NCBI RefSeq assembly: GCF_032062245.1
Contig: NZ_DAMBQF010000014.1
Location: 1-59,241, forward strand
Direction of reading: 5' to 3'
DNA: 59,241 bases
Source: Soonwooa sp032062245
GTDB lineage: Bacteria > Bacteroidota > Bacteroidia > Flavobacteriales > Weeksellaceae
The stretch's first letter is position 1; each line of letters begins with the position of its first letter. Made by a program: the position numbers and the translations under genes. Below the pieces are notes generated by a model, which was given only the letters and a program-made list of their open reading frames with translations, was not told the origin of the DNA and searched no databases. Below are positions 32,990-42,040 of the stretch, in pieces.

Positions 32990-34444
32990 TTACATATTTG
33001 TTGGCAACATAATAGTAAAAATCGTGCCTTTTCCGACTTCGGACTTTACAGAAATCTCGCCACCGTAATCTTCAATCATCTTTCTGACCATTGTTAAACC
33101 AAGTCCCATTCCTGAGCTTTTGGTTGTGAAATTTGGTTCAAAAATCTTCATTAATTTTTCATCTGGAATCCCGAAACCATTATCTTCAACGCTTATTCTT
33201 AGTTTTTTATGAATGTTTTCGATATCAACATTTATCAACATTGGTCGACTCGAATCTTGCGCTTGAATGGAATTAGAAATTAAATTAGTTAAAATTCTTG
33301 TCAAATAGATTTTATCCATGTTGACGTTAATAACATCCTTGTTAGAGTGAATATAAATATTGTTGGCTCCAAATACATTCGCAACACTTTTCGTCTCTTC
33401 AACAACATCAAAAATAACATCATTACGCTGTGGTAATTTTGCAAATTCGGAGAAAGCAGACGCCACTTCAGAAATAAGATCGATTTGCTCAACGATAACT
33501 TTAGACATTTTTTTAACCTTATTTGTCACTTCTGGGTCTTCAGGATCAAAACGTCTTTCGAAATTCTGAATCGTCAACTTCATAGGTGTTAATGGGTTTT
33601 TAACCTCGTGTGCTACCTGCTTTGCCATTTCGCGCCAAGCTTCTTCCGAAGCTTTATATCGTAGTTTTTCTCTTTGATCTTGGATTTCCGAAATCAATTT
33701 ATTGTAGGCTTTAACCAAACCGTTAAGCTCATCATTTTGATAATATCGAATCGGCCGAATATTATCATCAAACAAATTAATTGAATTAATAATACTTGAA
33801 AAACGCGTAATTTTTTTTGTTAAATTATTGGAAGTCACCCAACTAATCCAAACTCCAACCAAAAGAATAAGAATATTAATAAGAATAATTAATCCCAGAT
33901 AACGGTTAAAAACTTGTAGATAAACGTCTTCGTTATGATACAATGGAAAATAAACGTAACCAATATTTGCTAACATATTGTTTTTAAGAACCATGTATGA
34001 CGAAGTTACATCTGCTTTTAATTTTGGATCATATTCCGTTTTATCATACTGCAAACCGTCTTTTCTTAGTTTATCTAAAATGTCAGTCGGCATATGTTTT
34101 TGGGTTATGAGTTTCGGATCTTTATTAGACAGAAGATAATCACCTTTCAGATCGTAAACAATAATATCATGCTTGTTGATATCGGCTATTTCATAAATTT
34201 TGTTCCCTAAAACTTCAGGTAAATCTTTTTCGAAAACCTCGGTATGACTGAGCGCGTAATCTAAAGACGACATCAACGCCTCGGATTTACTCTGCTTATC
34301 TACCTTACTTTGCGTCATCGCATTATCGCGAAGCACGACATACGACAACACCGCAGAGCCGATTGTACTCAAAAGGCAGACAATTAAAAATCCGACAAAA
34401 ATCCTGTTACGCAGACTATAACCTTTATAATTACTTAATGACAT
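32990..34444 (-). CDS. NtrY-like sensor histidine kinase
   Basis: A 484-residue membrane sensor kinase. One membrane helix near the start (IFVGFLIVCLLSTIGSAVLS) and a second (IILINILILLVGVWISWVTS near 188-207) bracket a periplasmic sensor region. HAMP, HisKA and HATPase domains follow: phospho-acceptor His in VAHEVKNPLTPMKLTI (about 278), N box LISNSIQAQDSS, G1 VEDNGFGIPDEK, G2 GMGLGLTMVRKM. No response regulator gene is adjacent, so its partner is elsewhere. Its start overlaps the ribE end by 14 bases. The link to riboflavin synthesis is probably only transcriptional. Confidence 0.9.
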   Translation of the reverse strand: MSLSNYKGYSLRNRIFVGFLIVCLLSTIGSAVLSYVVLRDNAMTQSKVDKQSKSEALMSSLDYALSHTEVFEKDLPEVLGNKIYEIADINKHDIIVYDLKGDYLLSNKDPKLITQKHMPTDILDKLRKDGLQYDKTEYDPKLKADVTSSYMVLKNNMLANIGYVYFPLYHNEDVYLQVFNRYLGLIILINILILLVGVWISWVTSNNLTKKITRFSSIINSINLFDDNIRPIRYYQNDELNGLVKAYNKLISEIQDQREKLRYKASEEAWREMAKQVAHEVKNPLTPMKLTIQNFERRFDPEDPEVTNKVKKMSKVIVEQIDLISEVASAFSEFAKLPQRNDVIFDVVEETKSVANVFGANNIYIHSNKDVINVNMDKIYLTRILTNLISNSIQAQDSSRPMLINVDIENIHKKLRISVEDNGFGIPDEKLMKIFEPNFTTKSSGMGLGLTMVRKMIEDYGGEISVKSEVGKGTIFTIMLPTNM

Positions 34445-35030
34445 TCTGTTTTTGCATCAATTTCGAAATATATTTCCCAATGATATCAAATTCTAAATTG
34501 ACAACATCGCCGACATTAATATGTTTCATATTTGTAAACTCCCAAGTATATGGGATTATTGCCACCGAAAACTGATTCGGTTGACTATCCGCCACTGTCA
34601 AACTAATACCGTTAACAGTAATAGATCCTTGTGGTACCGTTGTGTAATTAATCTCCTCATCATAAGAAATCGTCACATAAAAACTACCGTCCATATCTTC
34701 GATTTTCGCAACTTTTCCCGTTTTATCAACATGACCTTGCACCAAATGTCCGTCTAATCGACCTTCAAATTTCAGACAACGCTCAAGGTTAACCTCTGTA
34801 CCAACAGACCAATTTCCGAGATTTGTCTTTTCTAAAGTCTCATCAATTGCAGTTACTTTATATTGCGGCGCATTAATCTCAACAACGGTAAGACAACAGC
34901 CGTTATGCGCTAGACTTTGATCGACTTTTAACTCGTTAGCAAAATTACACTCGAGCGTGAAATCAACATTCGTTCCATTTTTTTCGACATTTTGCACTTT
35001 TCCTGTTGCCTCAACAATACCTGTAAACAT
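34431..35030 (-). CDS. ribE: Riboflavin synthase alpha subunit
   Basis: Dismutates two molecules of 6,7-dimethyl-8-ribityllumazine to riboflavin. The 199-residue protein has two lumazine-binding repeats: MFTGIVEATGKV with AHNGCCLTV, and GHLVQGHVDKTGKV with SITVNGISLTV. Length is normal. No FMN riboswitch is visible upstream, and no TAnnTTTG element directly before it. It is the first gene of the run with the histidine kinase. Confidence 0.96.
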   Translation of the reverse strand: MFTGIVEATGKVQNVEKNGTNVDFTLECNFANELKVDQSLAHNGCCLTVVEINAPQYKVTAIDETLEKTNLGNWSVGTEVNLERCLKFEGRLDGHLVQGHVDKTGKVAKIEDMDGSFYVTISYDEEINYTTVPQGSITVNGISLTVADSQPNQFSVAIIPYTWEFTNMKHINVGDVVNLEFDIIGKYISKLMQKQNVIK

Positions 35031-35105
35031 TTTATTTTCTCTTTAAGGATTTTAAACTTAGAATAAATCTTCAATAATAACTACAAAGCTTAATTTCAAA
35101 AATTG

Positions 35106-35113
35106 TAAATTTG
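35106..35113 (+). promoter_or_regulatory. -7 element for pdxA
   Basis: TAAATTTG lies 30 bases before the pdxA ATG. Confidence 0.5.
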
Positions 35114-35143
35114 TAGTTTCAATTAATATTCAAAGATAATAAA

Positions 35144-36235
35144 ATGAGTGCGAAGCATCATAAAGTAAGAGTAGGCATTTCGATAGGTGATTTCAATGGT
35201 ATTGGTCCAGAAATCATTATGAAGTCTTTAAAAGATAAAGCGATTACTGATTTCTTCACGCCAATTATTTTTGGTTCTGGTAAATTATTTAGTTATCAGA
35301 AGAATTTTTTCAAGCTTCAACACCTCAATTTCAATTACATACAAAATGTAAGAGAAGCTGCACATGGTAAAATCAACATGTTAAATCTTTCTAAAGACAA
35401 CTCGAATGTAGAATTCGGTGTTCCAACGAAAGAATCGACACGTTTTGCAATTTCATCTTTAGAAGCTGCAACAGAAGCTTTGTTAAATAGAGAAATCGAC
35501 GTTTTGGTTACCGCACCAATCAACAAAGACGAAATGTTGAAATATGGTTTCCAACATGCTGGTCACACAGGTTATTTCGAAGAAAAAGCAGGTCGCAAAG
35601 GTGTTATGTTTTTAATTACAAACGACCTAAAAGTTGCTGTATCAACGCATCATATTCCTTTAAAAGATGTTGCTGAAAACATTTCTACAGAAAAAATCGT
35701 TAAACAAGTTCAACAGCTTAACAAAACTCTAATTGAAGATTTCTGCATCGAAAAACCAAAAATTGCAGTTTTAGGATTAAATCCTCATGCTGGTGACGGT
35801 GGCGTTATCGGTAAAGAAGAAATCGAAATTATCCAACCAGCGATTGAAGAACTTTTTAATAGAGGGATTTTAGCTTTTGGACCTTATCCAGCGGACAGCT
35901 TCTTCCAACCTGAAAAATATAGAAAATTTGATGCGGTTTTAGCAATGTATCATGACCAAGGTTTAGCGCCTTTCAAAACGATTGCTTACAAAGAAGGTGT
36001 TAATTATACTGCCGGCTTACCAATTATCAGAACATCTCCAGATCATGGTGTTGCTTATGACATCGCGGGAAAAAATCTTGCTAACGAACAAAGTTTTAGT
36101 GAAGCTATTTTTGCAGCGATTGACATTTATCGCAACAGAATGGAATATATTGAACTTCAAAAAGGCAAGTTGCGACCACGCGTTGTTAACGCAAAAGACA
36201 ACTATGACGAAGACTTACCAGAAGAAGTTAATTAA
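35144..36235 (+). CDS. pdxA: 4-hydroxythreonine-4-phosphate dehydrogenase
   Basis: NAD-dependent enzyme of the DXP-dependent pyridoxal phosphate pathway. The 363-residue protein shows GISIGDFNGIGPEIIMKSL near the N-terminus, the metal-binding His motifs HAGHTGYFEEKAG and MYHDQGLAPFK, and GLNPHAGDGGVIGKEE. It stands alone on the plus strand, divergent from ribE, with 113 bases between the two starts. Confidence 0.95.
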   Translation: MSAKHHKVRVGISIGDFNGIGPEIIMKSLKDKAITDFFTPIIFGSGKLFSYQKNFFKLQHLNFNYIQNVREAAHGKINMLNLSKDNSNVEFGVPTKESTRFAISSLEAATEALLNREIDVLVTAPINKDEMLKYGFQHAGHTGYFEEKAGRKGVMFLITNDLKVAVSTHHIPLKDVAENISTEKIVKQVQQLNKTLIEDFCIEKPKIAVLGLNPHAGDGGVIGKEEIEIIQPAIEELFNRGILAFGPYPADSFFQPEKYRKFDAVLAMYHDQGLAPFKTIAYKEGVNYTAGLPIIRTSPDHGVAYDIAGKNLANEQSFSEAIFAAIDIYRNRMEYIELQKGKLRPRVVNAKDNYDEDLPEEVN

Positions 36236-36274
36236 GAACAAAATAGATTCTTAAAACTTTGATTTAAAATTATT

Positions 36275-36304
36275 TTGTTATTTCAAAAAATAAAGTTATT
36301 TTTG
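36275..36304 (+). promoter_or_regulatory. Promoter for DUF177-rpmF, perfect consensus
   Basis: TTG (36275-36277), 19 bases, TATTTTTG (36297-36304). The DUF177 ATG is 14 bases after the element. Confidence 0.82.
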
Positions 36305-36317
36305 CAAACCGAATTTT

Positions 36318-36848
36318 ATGGACAAATTCAAAAATTATAACATTGCATTTACAGGTCTAAAGACAGGTAAGCATGAGTTTAGATTTGAAATCGATCAGGC
36401 GTTCTTTGATTTGTTCGGGATAGAACAAGAATTTACAAAACCAAGAATACAAGTGGATGTTTTACTTGACAAACACACTACTTTTCTAGAGTTTTGGTTT
36501 GACATAACTGGAAAAATCGAATTGATTTGCGACATTAGCAACGAAGAATTTGATCATCCAATTAAACATGACATAAAGATTCTTGTAAAACAAGGAGAAG
36601 AATATGATGACAGTAACGAGGAAGTTATCACAATACCGCATAGCGACAGCGATTTTAACATTGCACAGCTAGTCTACGAAGGTGTTATGTTAAGCGTCCC
36701 AATGAAGAAACTTTCTCCCAATCTAAAAGATGAAGACGATTATCATCAACTTTTAGAAAAATACAGTCCTAAAATAAAGGAAGAAGAGCAAGAAAACGAG
36801 ATCGATCCTCGCTGGGCAGCTCTCAAAAAATTGAAAGATAATAATTAA
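36318..36848 (+). CDS. DUF177 (YceD-like) protein
   Basis: A 176-residue cytoplasmic protein of the DUF177/YceD family. In bacteria and plants this gene is regularly linked to rpmF; the plant homologue is implicated in 23S rRNA maturation. Here rpmF follows 45 bases downstream, as expected. The first half has the beta-rich core (YNIAFTGLKTGKHEFRFEID); CDISNEEFDHPI carries the conserved Cys region in reduced form. The C-terminus (EIDPRWAALKKLKDNN) is the family's usual conserved tail. Confidence 0.9.
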   Translation: MDKFKNYNIAFTGLKTGKHEFRFEIDQAFFDLFGIEQEFTKPRIQVDVLLDKHTTFLEFWFDITGKIELICDISNEEFDHPIKHDIKILVKQGEEYDDSNEEVITIPHSDSDFNIAQLVYEGVMLSVPMKKLSPNLKDEDDYHQLLEKYSPKIKEEEQENEIDPRWAALKKLKDNN

Positions 36849-36893
36849 GTATAACAATAATTCATAATAGAATTTTAAAAAAAATCACTAGTA

Positions 36894-37097
36894 ATGGCAC
36901 ATCCTAAGAGAAGACAATCGTCTACAAGAAGAGATAAAAGAAGAACACATTACAAAGCTGTTGCTCCTCAATTAGCTAAAGACGCTACAACTGGAGAATT
37001 ACACCTTTTCCACAGAGCGCATTGGCATGAAGGAAAACTATACTACAGAGGAAAAGTAGTATTGGAAAAAACAGTAGAAACTACTGAAGACAACTAA
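36894..37097 (+). CDS. rpmF: 50S ribosomal protein L32
   Basis: A 67-residue basic ribosomal protein starting MAHPKRRQSSTRRDKRRTHY. It lacks the CxxC pairs of zinc-binding L32, so it is the zinc-independent form. Co-transcribed with DUF177. Its stop codon is the beginning of a hairpin (37096-37119), and a stronger terminator follows. Confidence 0.97.
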   Translation: MAHPKRRQSSTRRDKRRTHYKAVAPQLAKDATTGELHLFHRAHWHEGKLYYRGKVVLEKTVETTEDN

Positions 37098-37119
37098 GAT
37101 ATTTAGCATAAAATATCTT
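37096..37119 (+). terminator. Hairpin starting at the rpmF stop codon
   Basis: AAGATATTT and AAATATCTT form a perfect 9-bp stem. No T run follows, so it more likely protects the mRNA 3' end or is a weak terminator. Confidence 0.45.
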
Positions 37120-37130
37120 ATTCACGACAT

Positions 37131-37170
37131 AAAAAACCACTCAATTTGCTCTAAATCGAGTGGTTTTTTA
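37131..37170 (+). terminator. Terminator after rpmF
   Basis: AACCACTC/GAGTGGTT arms with an inner ATTT/AAAT stem, A run before and T run after. Confidence 0.9.
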
Positions 37171-37171
37171 T

Positions 37172-37179
37172 TATCTTTG
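37172..37179 (+). promoter_or_regulatory. -7 element for accB
   Basis: TATCTTTG overlaps the end of the rpmF terminator T run and lies 26 bases before the accB ATG. There is no TTG at ideal spacing. Confidence 0.5.
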
Positions 37180-37205
37180 ACTTTCTAAAATAATTTACCT
37201 ACAAT

Positions 37206-37682
37206 ATGGATATTAAAGACATTCAAAATCTTATTAGATTTGTTGCTAAAGCAGGCGTATCTGAAGTAAAATATAAAAACAAGGACTTCGAAATTTTAAT
37301 CAAAACGCCACTAGGTGGAGAACCAGTTAGTTATGTATCTCAACCTGTTGCTTACCAAGCTCCAGTTGCGGCACCTCAAGCTGTAGCTTCTGCTCCAGCG
37401 CCGAGTTCTGCTCCAGAAGCAGCATCAGCTGATGATAGCAAATTTATCACTATTAAGTCACCGATGATTGGTACTTTCTACAGAAAACCATCACCTGACA
37501 AAGACGTTTTTGTTAACGTTGGTGATAGCATTACTTCCGACAAAGTTGTTTGTGTAATCGAAGCAATGAAATTATTCAACCAAATCGAAGCTGAAGTTAG
37601 CGGAAAAATCGTTAAGATTTTAGTTGATGACGCTACTCCTGTTGAGTACGACCAACCATTATTCTTGGTAGATCCATCGTAA
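37206..37682 (+). CDS. accB: Acetyl-CoA carboxylase biotin carboxyl carrier protein
   Basis: The biotin carrier of acetyl-CoA carboxylase, first step of fatty-acid synthesis. The 158-residue protein has an N-terminal domain, an Ala/Pro-rich linker (about 45-75) and a biotinyl domain with IEAMKLFN, Lys122 being the biotinylation site. accC follows after 91 bases of AT-rich simple repeat. Confidence 0.97.
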   Translation: MDIKDIQNLIRFVAKAGVSEVKYKNKDFEILIKTPLGGEPVSYVSQPVAYQAPVAAPQAVASAPAPSSAPEAASADDSKFITIKSPMIGTFYRKPSPDKDVFVNVGDSITSDKVVCVIEAMKLFNQIEAEVSGKIVKILVDDATPVEYDQPLFLVDPS

Positions 37683-37688
37683 GCAATT

Positions 37689-37770
37689 TTAGATTATAAA
37701 TTATAGATTTTAGATGTTTTTTGACATTTAAAATAATTTAAAATTCAAAATTTAAAATTTAAAATTCTAA
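37689..37770. repeat. AT-rich simple-repeat spacer between accB and accC
   Basis: Degenerate repeats of TTTAGATTATAAATT and AATTTAAAATTCAAAATTTA type fill the gap. Such phrases are common intergenic filler in this group (recalled). No gene or terminator is seen. Confidence 0.6.
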
Positions 37771-37773
37771 AAG

Positions 37774-39132
37774 ATGTTCAAAAAAATATTAATTGCAAAC
37801 CGTGGCGAAATCGCAATGCGAATTCTACGTACCGCAAAAGAAATGGGTATCAAAACGGTTGCAGTATATAGTACAGCAGACAAAGATAGTTTACATGTAA
37901 GATTTGCGGACGAAGCAGTGTGCATCGGCCCTGCGATGAGTAAAGATTCTTATCTAAAGATTCCTAACATTATTGCAGCTGCAGAAATTACCAATGCAGA
38001 CGCTATCCATCCTGGTTACGGATTCTTATCAGAGAATGCAAACTTCTCAAGAATTTGTGCTAACAACAATATCAAATTTATTGGAGCAACGCCAGAACAG
38101 ATTGAAAAAATGGGTGATAAAGCTACGGCTAAAGCAACCATGAAAGAGGCTGGAATACCATGCGTACCTGGCTCTGACGGACTAATCGATTCTTATGAAG
38201 ATGCCGTGCGTATCGCTAAAGAAACCGGTTATCCAGTAATGATCAAAGCTACTGCTGGTGGTGGTGGTAAAGGTATGCGTGCTGTTTGGAAAGAAGAAGA
38301 CCTAAAAGAACATTGGGAATCTGCGATCCAAGAAGCTGTCGCCGCTTTTGGAAACGGTGGAATGTACATGGAAAAACTTATTGAAGAACCACGTCATATC
38401 GAAATCCAAATTGCTGGTGACCAATACGGAAAAGCTTGTCACTTGTCAGAAAGAGATTGCTCTATCCAAAGAAGAAATCAAAAACTTATTGAAGAAACGC
38501 CTTCTCCTTTTATGACGGATGAACTTCGTGAAAAAATGGGTGAAGCCGCTGTTAAAGCTGCCGAATACATTGGTTATGAAGGGGTTGGAACGATCGAGTT
38601 TTTGGTAGACAAACACCGTAATTTCTACTTTATGGAGATGAATACTCGTATCCAAGTAGAACACCCAATTACAGAACAAGTTATCGACTACGACCTTATC
38701 CGTGAGCAAATCTTATTAGCTGCCGGAACGCCAATTTCGGGTATCAATTATTATCCAAAATTACATGCAATCGAATGTCGTATCAACGCGGAAGACCCTT
38801 ATGCGGATTTCCGTCCTTCACCAGGAAAAATCACGGGGTTAAATATCCCTGGAGGTCATGGTGTAAGAGTTGACACACATGTATATTCGGGTTATGCCAT
38901 ACCGCCTAACTACGACTCGATGATTGCGAAGTTGATTACAACAGCACAAACAAGAGAAGAAGCAATTGCTAAAATGAAACGTGCTTTGGAAGAATTCTAT
39001 ATTGAAGGTGTAAAAACCACAATCCCCTTCCACAGACAGTTGTTAGACAACGAAGACTTCTTATCTGGAAATTACACAACTAAATTTATGGAATCTTTTG
39101 TGATGGATCGTCAATACGAATACAGCATTTAA
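37774..39132 (+). CDS. accC: Acetyl-CoA carboxylase biotin carboxylase subunit
   Basis: Carboxylates the biotin on AccB with ATP and bicarbonate. The 452-residue protein has the N-terminal domain (MFKKILIANRGEIAMRILRT), ATP-grasp elements (MIKATAGGGGKGMRAV), catalytic EMNTRIQVEHPITE and a C-terminal domain. Full length. Co-directional with accB; the carboxyltransferase subunit AccA is 9.5 kb away and AccD is not in the window. Confidence 0.97.
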   Translation: MFKKILIANRGEIAMRILRTAKEMGIKTVAVYSTADKDSLHVRFADEAVCIGPAMSKDSYLKIPNIIAAAEITNADAIHPGYGFLSENANFSRICANNNIKFIGATPEQIEKMGDKATAKATMKEAGIPCVPGSDGLIDSYEDAVRIAKETGYPVMIKATAGGGGKGMRAVWKEEDLKEHWESAIQEAVAAFGNGGMYMEKLIEEPRHIEIQIAGDQYGKACHLSERDCSIQRRNQKLIEETPSPFMTDELREKMGEAAVKAAEYIGYEGVGTIEFLVDKHRNFYFMEMNTRIQVEHPITEQVIDYDLIREQILLAAGTPISGINYYPKLHAIECRINAEDPYADFRPSPGKITGLNIPGGHGVRVDTHVYSGYAIPPNYDSMIAKLITTAQTREEAIAKMKRALEEFYIEGVKTTIPFHRQLLDNEDFLSGNYTTKFMESFVMDRQYEYSI

Positions 39133-39154
39133 GATTCAAAAATACATAACGATT

Positions 39155-39180
39155 GCCCAGCTTAGGTTGGGCTTTTTTTT
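39155..39180 (+). terminator. Terminator after accC
   Basis: GCCCAGC pairs with GTTGGGC (one G-T pair) around loop TTAG, followed by eight Ts. Confidence 0.9.
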
Positions 39181-39208
39181 CACTTGCAAGCGCAAAATAT
39201 AAATACAT

Positions 39209-40450
39209 ATGGAAAACAACAAAGATTCAAACTACTATATAGAACTTGAGGAAAAACACGGCGCCCACAATTATCATCCACTTCCCGTGGTTTTAGAGAA
39301 AGGTGAAGGCGTCTATGTTTGGGATGTTGAAGGCAAAAAATATTATGATTTTCTGTCTGCTTATTCGGCGGTTAACCAAGGACATTCTCATCCAAAAATT
39401 GTAAAAGCATTAACAGAGCAAGCACAAACTTTAGCTTTAACTTCAAGAGCTTTCTACAATAATAAATTGGGAGAATACGAAAAGAAAATTACAACGCTTT
39501 TCGGTTTTGATAAAGTTTTACCAATGAATTCTGGAGCAGAAGCTGTGGAAACCGCTGTAAAACTAGCTCGTAAATGGAGTTATGAAGTAAAAGCTATCGC
39601 AGAAAATGCTGCAAAAATCATCGTTTGCGAAAACAACTTCCACGGAAGAACCACAACCATTGTTTCTTTTTCTAATGATCCCGATGCGAACCAAAACTAC
39701 GGACCTTTCACGCCTGGTTTTGTTAAAATTCCGTACAACGATTTAAATGCTTTAGAGGAAACTTTAAAAGCTGATGCACAGAATATCGCTGCATTTCTAG
39801 CGGAGCCAATTCAAGGTGAAGCTGGCGTTTACGTTCCAGATGACGGCTTCCTGAAAGGAGCTTCTGAGCTTTGTAAAAAATATAATGTTCTTTTTATTGC
39901 GGACGAAGTACAAACAGGTATTGCAAGAACAGGAAAGCTAATTGCTTGTTATCATGAAGATGTACAGCCTGATATTTTAATTCTCGGAAAAGCACTTTCT
40001 GGCGGCATGTATCCAGTTTCTGCGGTTTTAGCCAATGATAATATTATGAACGTTATTAAACCTGGACAACACGGTTCTACATTTGGTGGAAATCCTTTAG
40101 CTTGTGCGGTTGCAGTTGCGGCTTTGGATGTTGTTGAAGAAGAAAAATTATCAGAGCGTTCACAAGAATTAGGCGAACTTTTCCGTTCTGAAATAGAAAA
40201 ATTAATTCACAAAACAGATTTGATAACTGCTGTTCGAGGAAAAGGTTTGTTAAACGCTATTTTAATTAATGATACACCTGAAAGCTCTACAGCTTGGAAT
40301 CTTTGTGTCGCTTTAAAAGAAAATGGACTTCTAGCAAAACCAACCCACGGAAACATTATCCGTCTTGCACCACCTTTGGTTATTAGAAAAGATGAATTGT
40401 TGGATTGTGTGAATATTATCGAAAAAACTGTTTTAGAATTTAATAAATAA
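39209..40450 (+). CDS. rocD: Ornithine aminotransferase
   Basis: A PLP-dependent class III aminotransferase converting ornithine and 2-oxoglutarate to glutamate semialdehyde and glutamate. The 413-residue protein shows MNSGAEAVETAVKLARKW, the cofactor-binding IADEVQTGIARTGK and the Schiff-base Lys in LGKALSGGMYPVSAVLA (about residue 261). The N-terminus (EEKHGAHNYHPLPVVLEKGE) is specific to ornithine aminotransferases. The first glycosyltransferase gene starts 3 bases after its stop. Confidence 0.94.
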   Translation: MENNKDSNYYIELEEKHGAHNYHPLPVVLEKGEGVYVWDVEGKKYYDFLSAYSAVNQGHSHPKIVKALTEQAQTLALTSRAFYNNKLGEYEKKITTLFGFDKVLPMNSGAEAVETAVKLARKWSYEVKAIAENAAKIIVCENNFHGRTTTIVSFSNDPDANQNYGPFTPGFVKIPYNDLNALEETLKADAQNIAAFLAEPIQGEAGVYVPDDGFLKGASELCKKYNVLFIADEVQTGIARTGKLIACYHEDVQPDILILGKALSGGMYPVSAVLANDNIMNVIKPGQHGSTFGGNPLACAVAVAALDVVEEEKLSERSQELGELFRSEIEKLIHKTDLITAVRGKGLLNAILINDTPESSTAWNLCVALKENGLLAKPTHGNIIRLAPPLVIRKDELLDCVNIIEKTVLEFNK

Positions 40451-40453
40451 TTA

Positions 40454-41251
40454 TTGAAAACTTCCCTTTTAATATCCACTTATAATTGGCCAGAAGCTTT
40501 AGATGTTTGTCTGAAAAGCGTAATGGCACAGAAAATACTTCCTGATGAAATCTTGATTGCAGACGACGGCTCTAAGTCGCCTACAAAAGATATTGTGGAA
40601 AAATATCAAAAGATATCGAAAGTGCCTGTTGTTCATATTTGGCATGAAGACAATGGTTTCGAACTGGCTAAAATTAGGAATAAAGCCATCGCAAAAGCAT
40701 CGGGAGATTATATTATCCAGATTGACGGGGATTTGGTTCTTCATCCTTATTTTATTGCAGATCACAAAGCATTTGCGAAGAAAAATTCTTTTGTCCGCGC
40801 TAGTCGAATTTATATTAATGACGAACTTTCTTCTGAAAAACTGAAGTCGCAAAACATTAAAATAAATCCTTTTGCAAAAGGGATTACCAATTTTTTTAGT
40901 TCGTTTCGAATTCCTCTTTTATGGAAAAAATTTGAAACTAATTATAAAAATACGGGCGACGAACGGTGGGAAATCCATGGTTGTAATATGGCTTTCTGGC
41001 GTGATGATGCCATTGAAGTTAATGGTTACAACGAAGATTTTAAAGGTTGGGGACCAGAAGATAAAGAATTTGTTGCAAGGCTTCTAAATGCTGGAAAAGA
41101 AAAACGTTTTCTGAAAATGGGAGGTTTGGTTTTTCACATTCATCATCCAATTAATGCAAAAGAAAATTTGAAAAAGAATGAACAAATTTTCGAAGATGCC
41201 AAGAAAAACGGCGTTAAGTTCTGCGAAAACGGAATCAATCAGTATCTTTAA
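40454..41251 (+). CDS. Glycosyltransferase family 2 with galactosyltransferase-like C-terminus
   Basis: A 265-residue GT-A enzyme starting at a TTG codon; no ATG lies near and the following residues KTSLLISTYNWPEALD are the natural family start. It has ILIADDGSKSPTK (nucleotide site), the DxD motif IQIDGDLVLH and the C-terminal GWGPEDKEFVARLLNAG of the Glyco_transf_7C type. It is a tandem paralogue of the next gene. The product probably extends lipopolysaccharide or capsule chains; sugar and acceptor are unknown. It follows rocD by only 3 bases, so it may share its transcript. Confidence 0.88.
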   Translation: MKTSLLISTYNWPEALDVCLKSVMAQKILPDEILIADDGSKSPTKDIVEKYQKISKVPVVHIWHEDNGFELAKIRNKAIAKASGDYIIQIDGDLVLHPYFIADHKAFAKKNSFVRASRIYINDELSSEKLKSQNIKINPFAKGITNFFSSFRIPLLWKKFETNYKNTGDERWEIHGCNMAFWRDDAIEVNGYNEDFKGWGPEDKEFVARLLNAGKEKRFLKMGGLVFHIHHPINAKENLKKNEQIFEDAKKNGVKFCENGINQYL

Positions 41252-41254
41252 ATC

Positions 41255-42040
41255 ATGAAATTCGCTTTATTGATATCAACTTACAATTGGCCTTCTGCAT
41301 TGGATAAGGTTTTGCAATCTGTTCAAAATCAAACGTTGAAGCCGAATGAAATTTTGATTGCGGATGACGGATCAAAAGAAGAAACCAAAACTTTAATCGA
41401 AGATTGGAAGCAAAAAAGCAAAATTCCTATTAAGCATTTTTGGCAAGAAGATGATGGTTTTCGCAAAACAATTATCATGAACAAAGCTGTTGCAGGAACG
41501 GATGCCGATTATATTGTTCAGATAGATGGTGATATTATTTTAGATAAAAACTTTATTAAAGATCATATTTCTGAGAAGCAAAAAGGTTTTTTTTTAAATG
41601 GCTCGCGGTCTTTAATTTCTGAAGAAAACACCCATAAAATTTTAGCAGAAAAAGAACTTCGCATGGATTGGGTTTCCAAAAATGTGAAAAATAAAATCAA
41701 TGCGACTCGATTTCCTTTGATGGCTAATTTTTTCAGAAAAGATCATTTTAAATCCAATAATGTAAAAGGTTGTAACTTTTCATTTTGGCGTGAAGATTTC
41801 ATTGCAGTAAACGGATACAACAACGATATGTCTGGTTGGGGACATGAAGATATCGAATTGGCTGCGCGACTCAATAACCTTGGTGTAAAGCAAAGACGAC
41901 TAAAAATGCGTGCAATTTGCTATCATCTTCATCACGATTATTTTGATCGTAAAAACGAACAAACGAACTTCTCAACCTATGAAAAAGTAGTTGAAGAAAA
42001 AATTGTTACTTGTAAAAATGGCTATCAACAAAGTATTTGA
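41255..42040 (+). CDS. Glycosyltransferase family 2, tandem paralogue
   Basis: A 261-residue GT-A enzyme closely related to the preceding gene: LLISTYNWPSALDKVLQSVQ, EILIADDGSKEETK, VQIDGDIILD (DxD) and GWGHEDIELAARLNNLG match position by position. It starts 3 bases after its paralogue and overlaps the next gene's start by 23 bases. The pair looks like a local duplication with divergence, probably giving two related transfer steps. Confidence 0.88.
   Translation: MKFALLISTYNWPSALDKVLQSVQNQTLKPNEILIADDGSKEETKTLIEDWKQKSKIPIKHFWQEDDGFRKTIIMNKAVAGTDADYIVQIDGDIILDKNFIKDHISEKQKGFFLNGSRSLISEENTHKILAEKELRMDWVSKNVKNKINATRFPLMANFFRKDHFKSNNVKGCNFSFWREDFIAVNGYNNDMSGWGHEDIELAARLNNLGVKQRRLKMRAICYHLHHDYFDRKNEQTNFSTYEKVVEEKIVTCKNGYQQSI

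Noticed and set aside
35031..35143. Possible FMN riboswitch upstream of ribE
   Set aside because: The spacer is short and AT-rich and lacks the conserved FMN-element helices.
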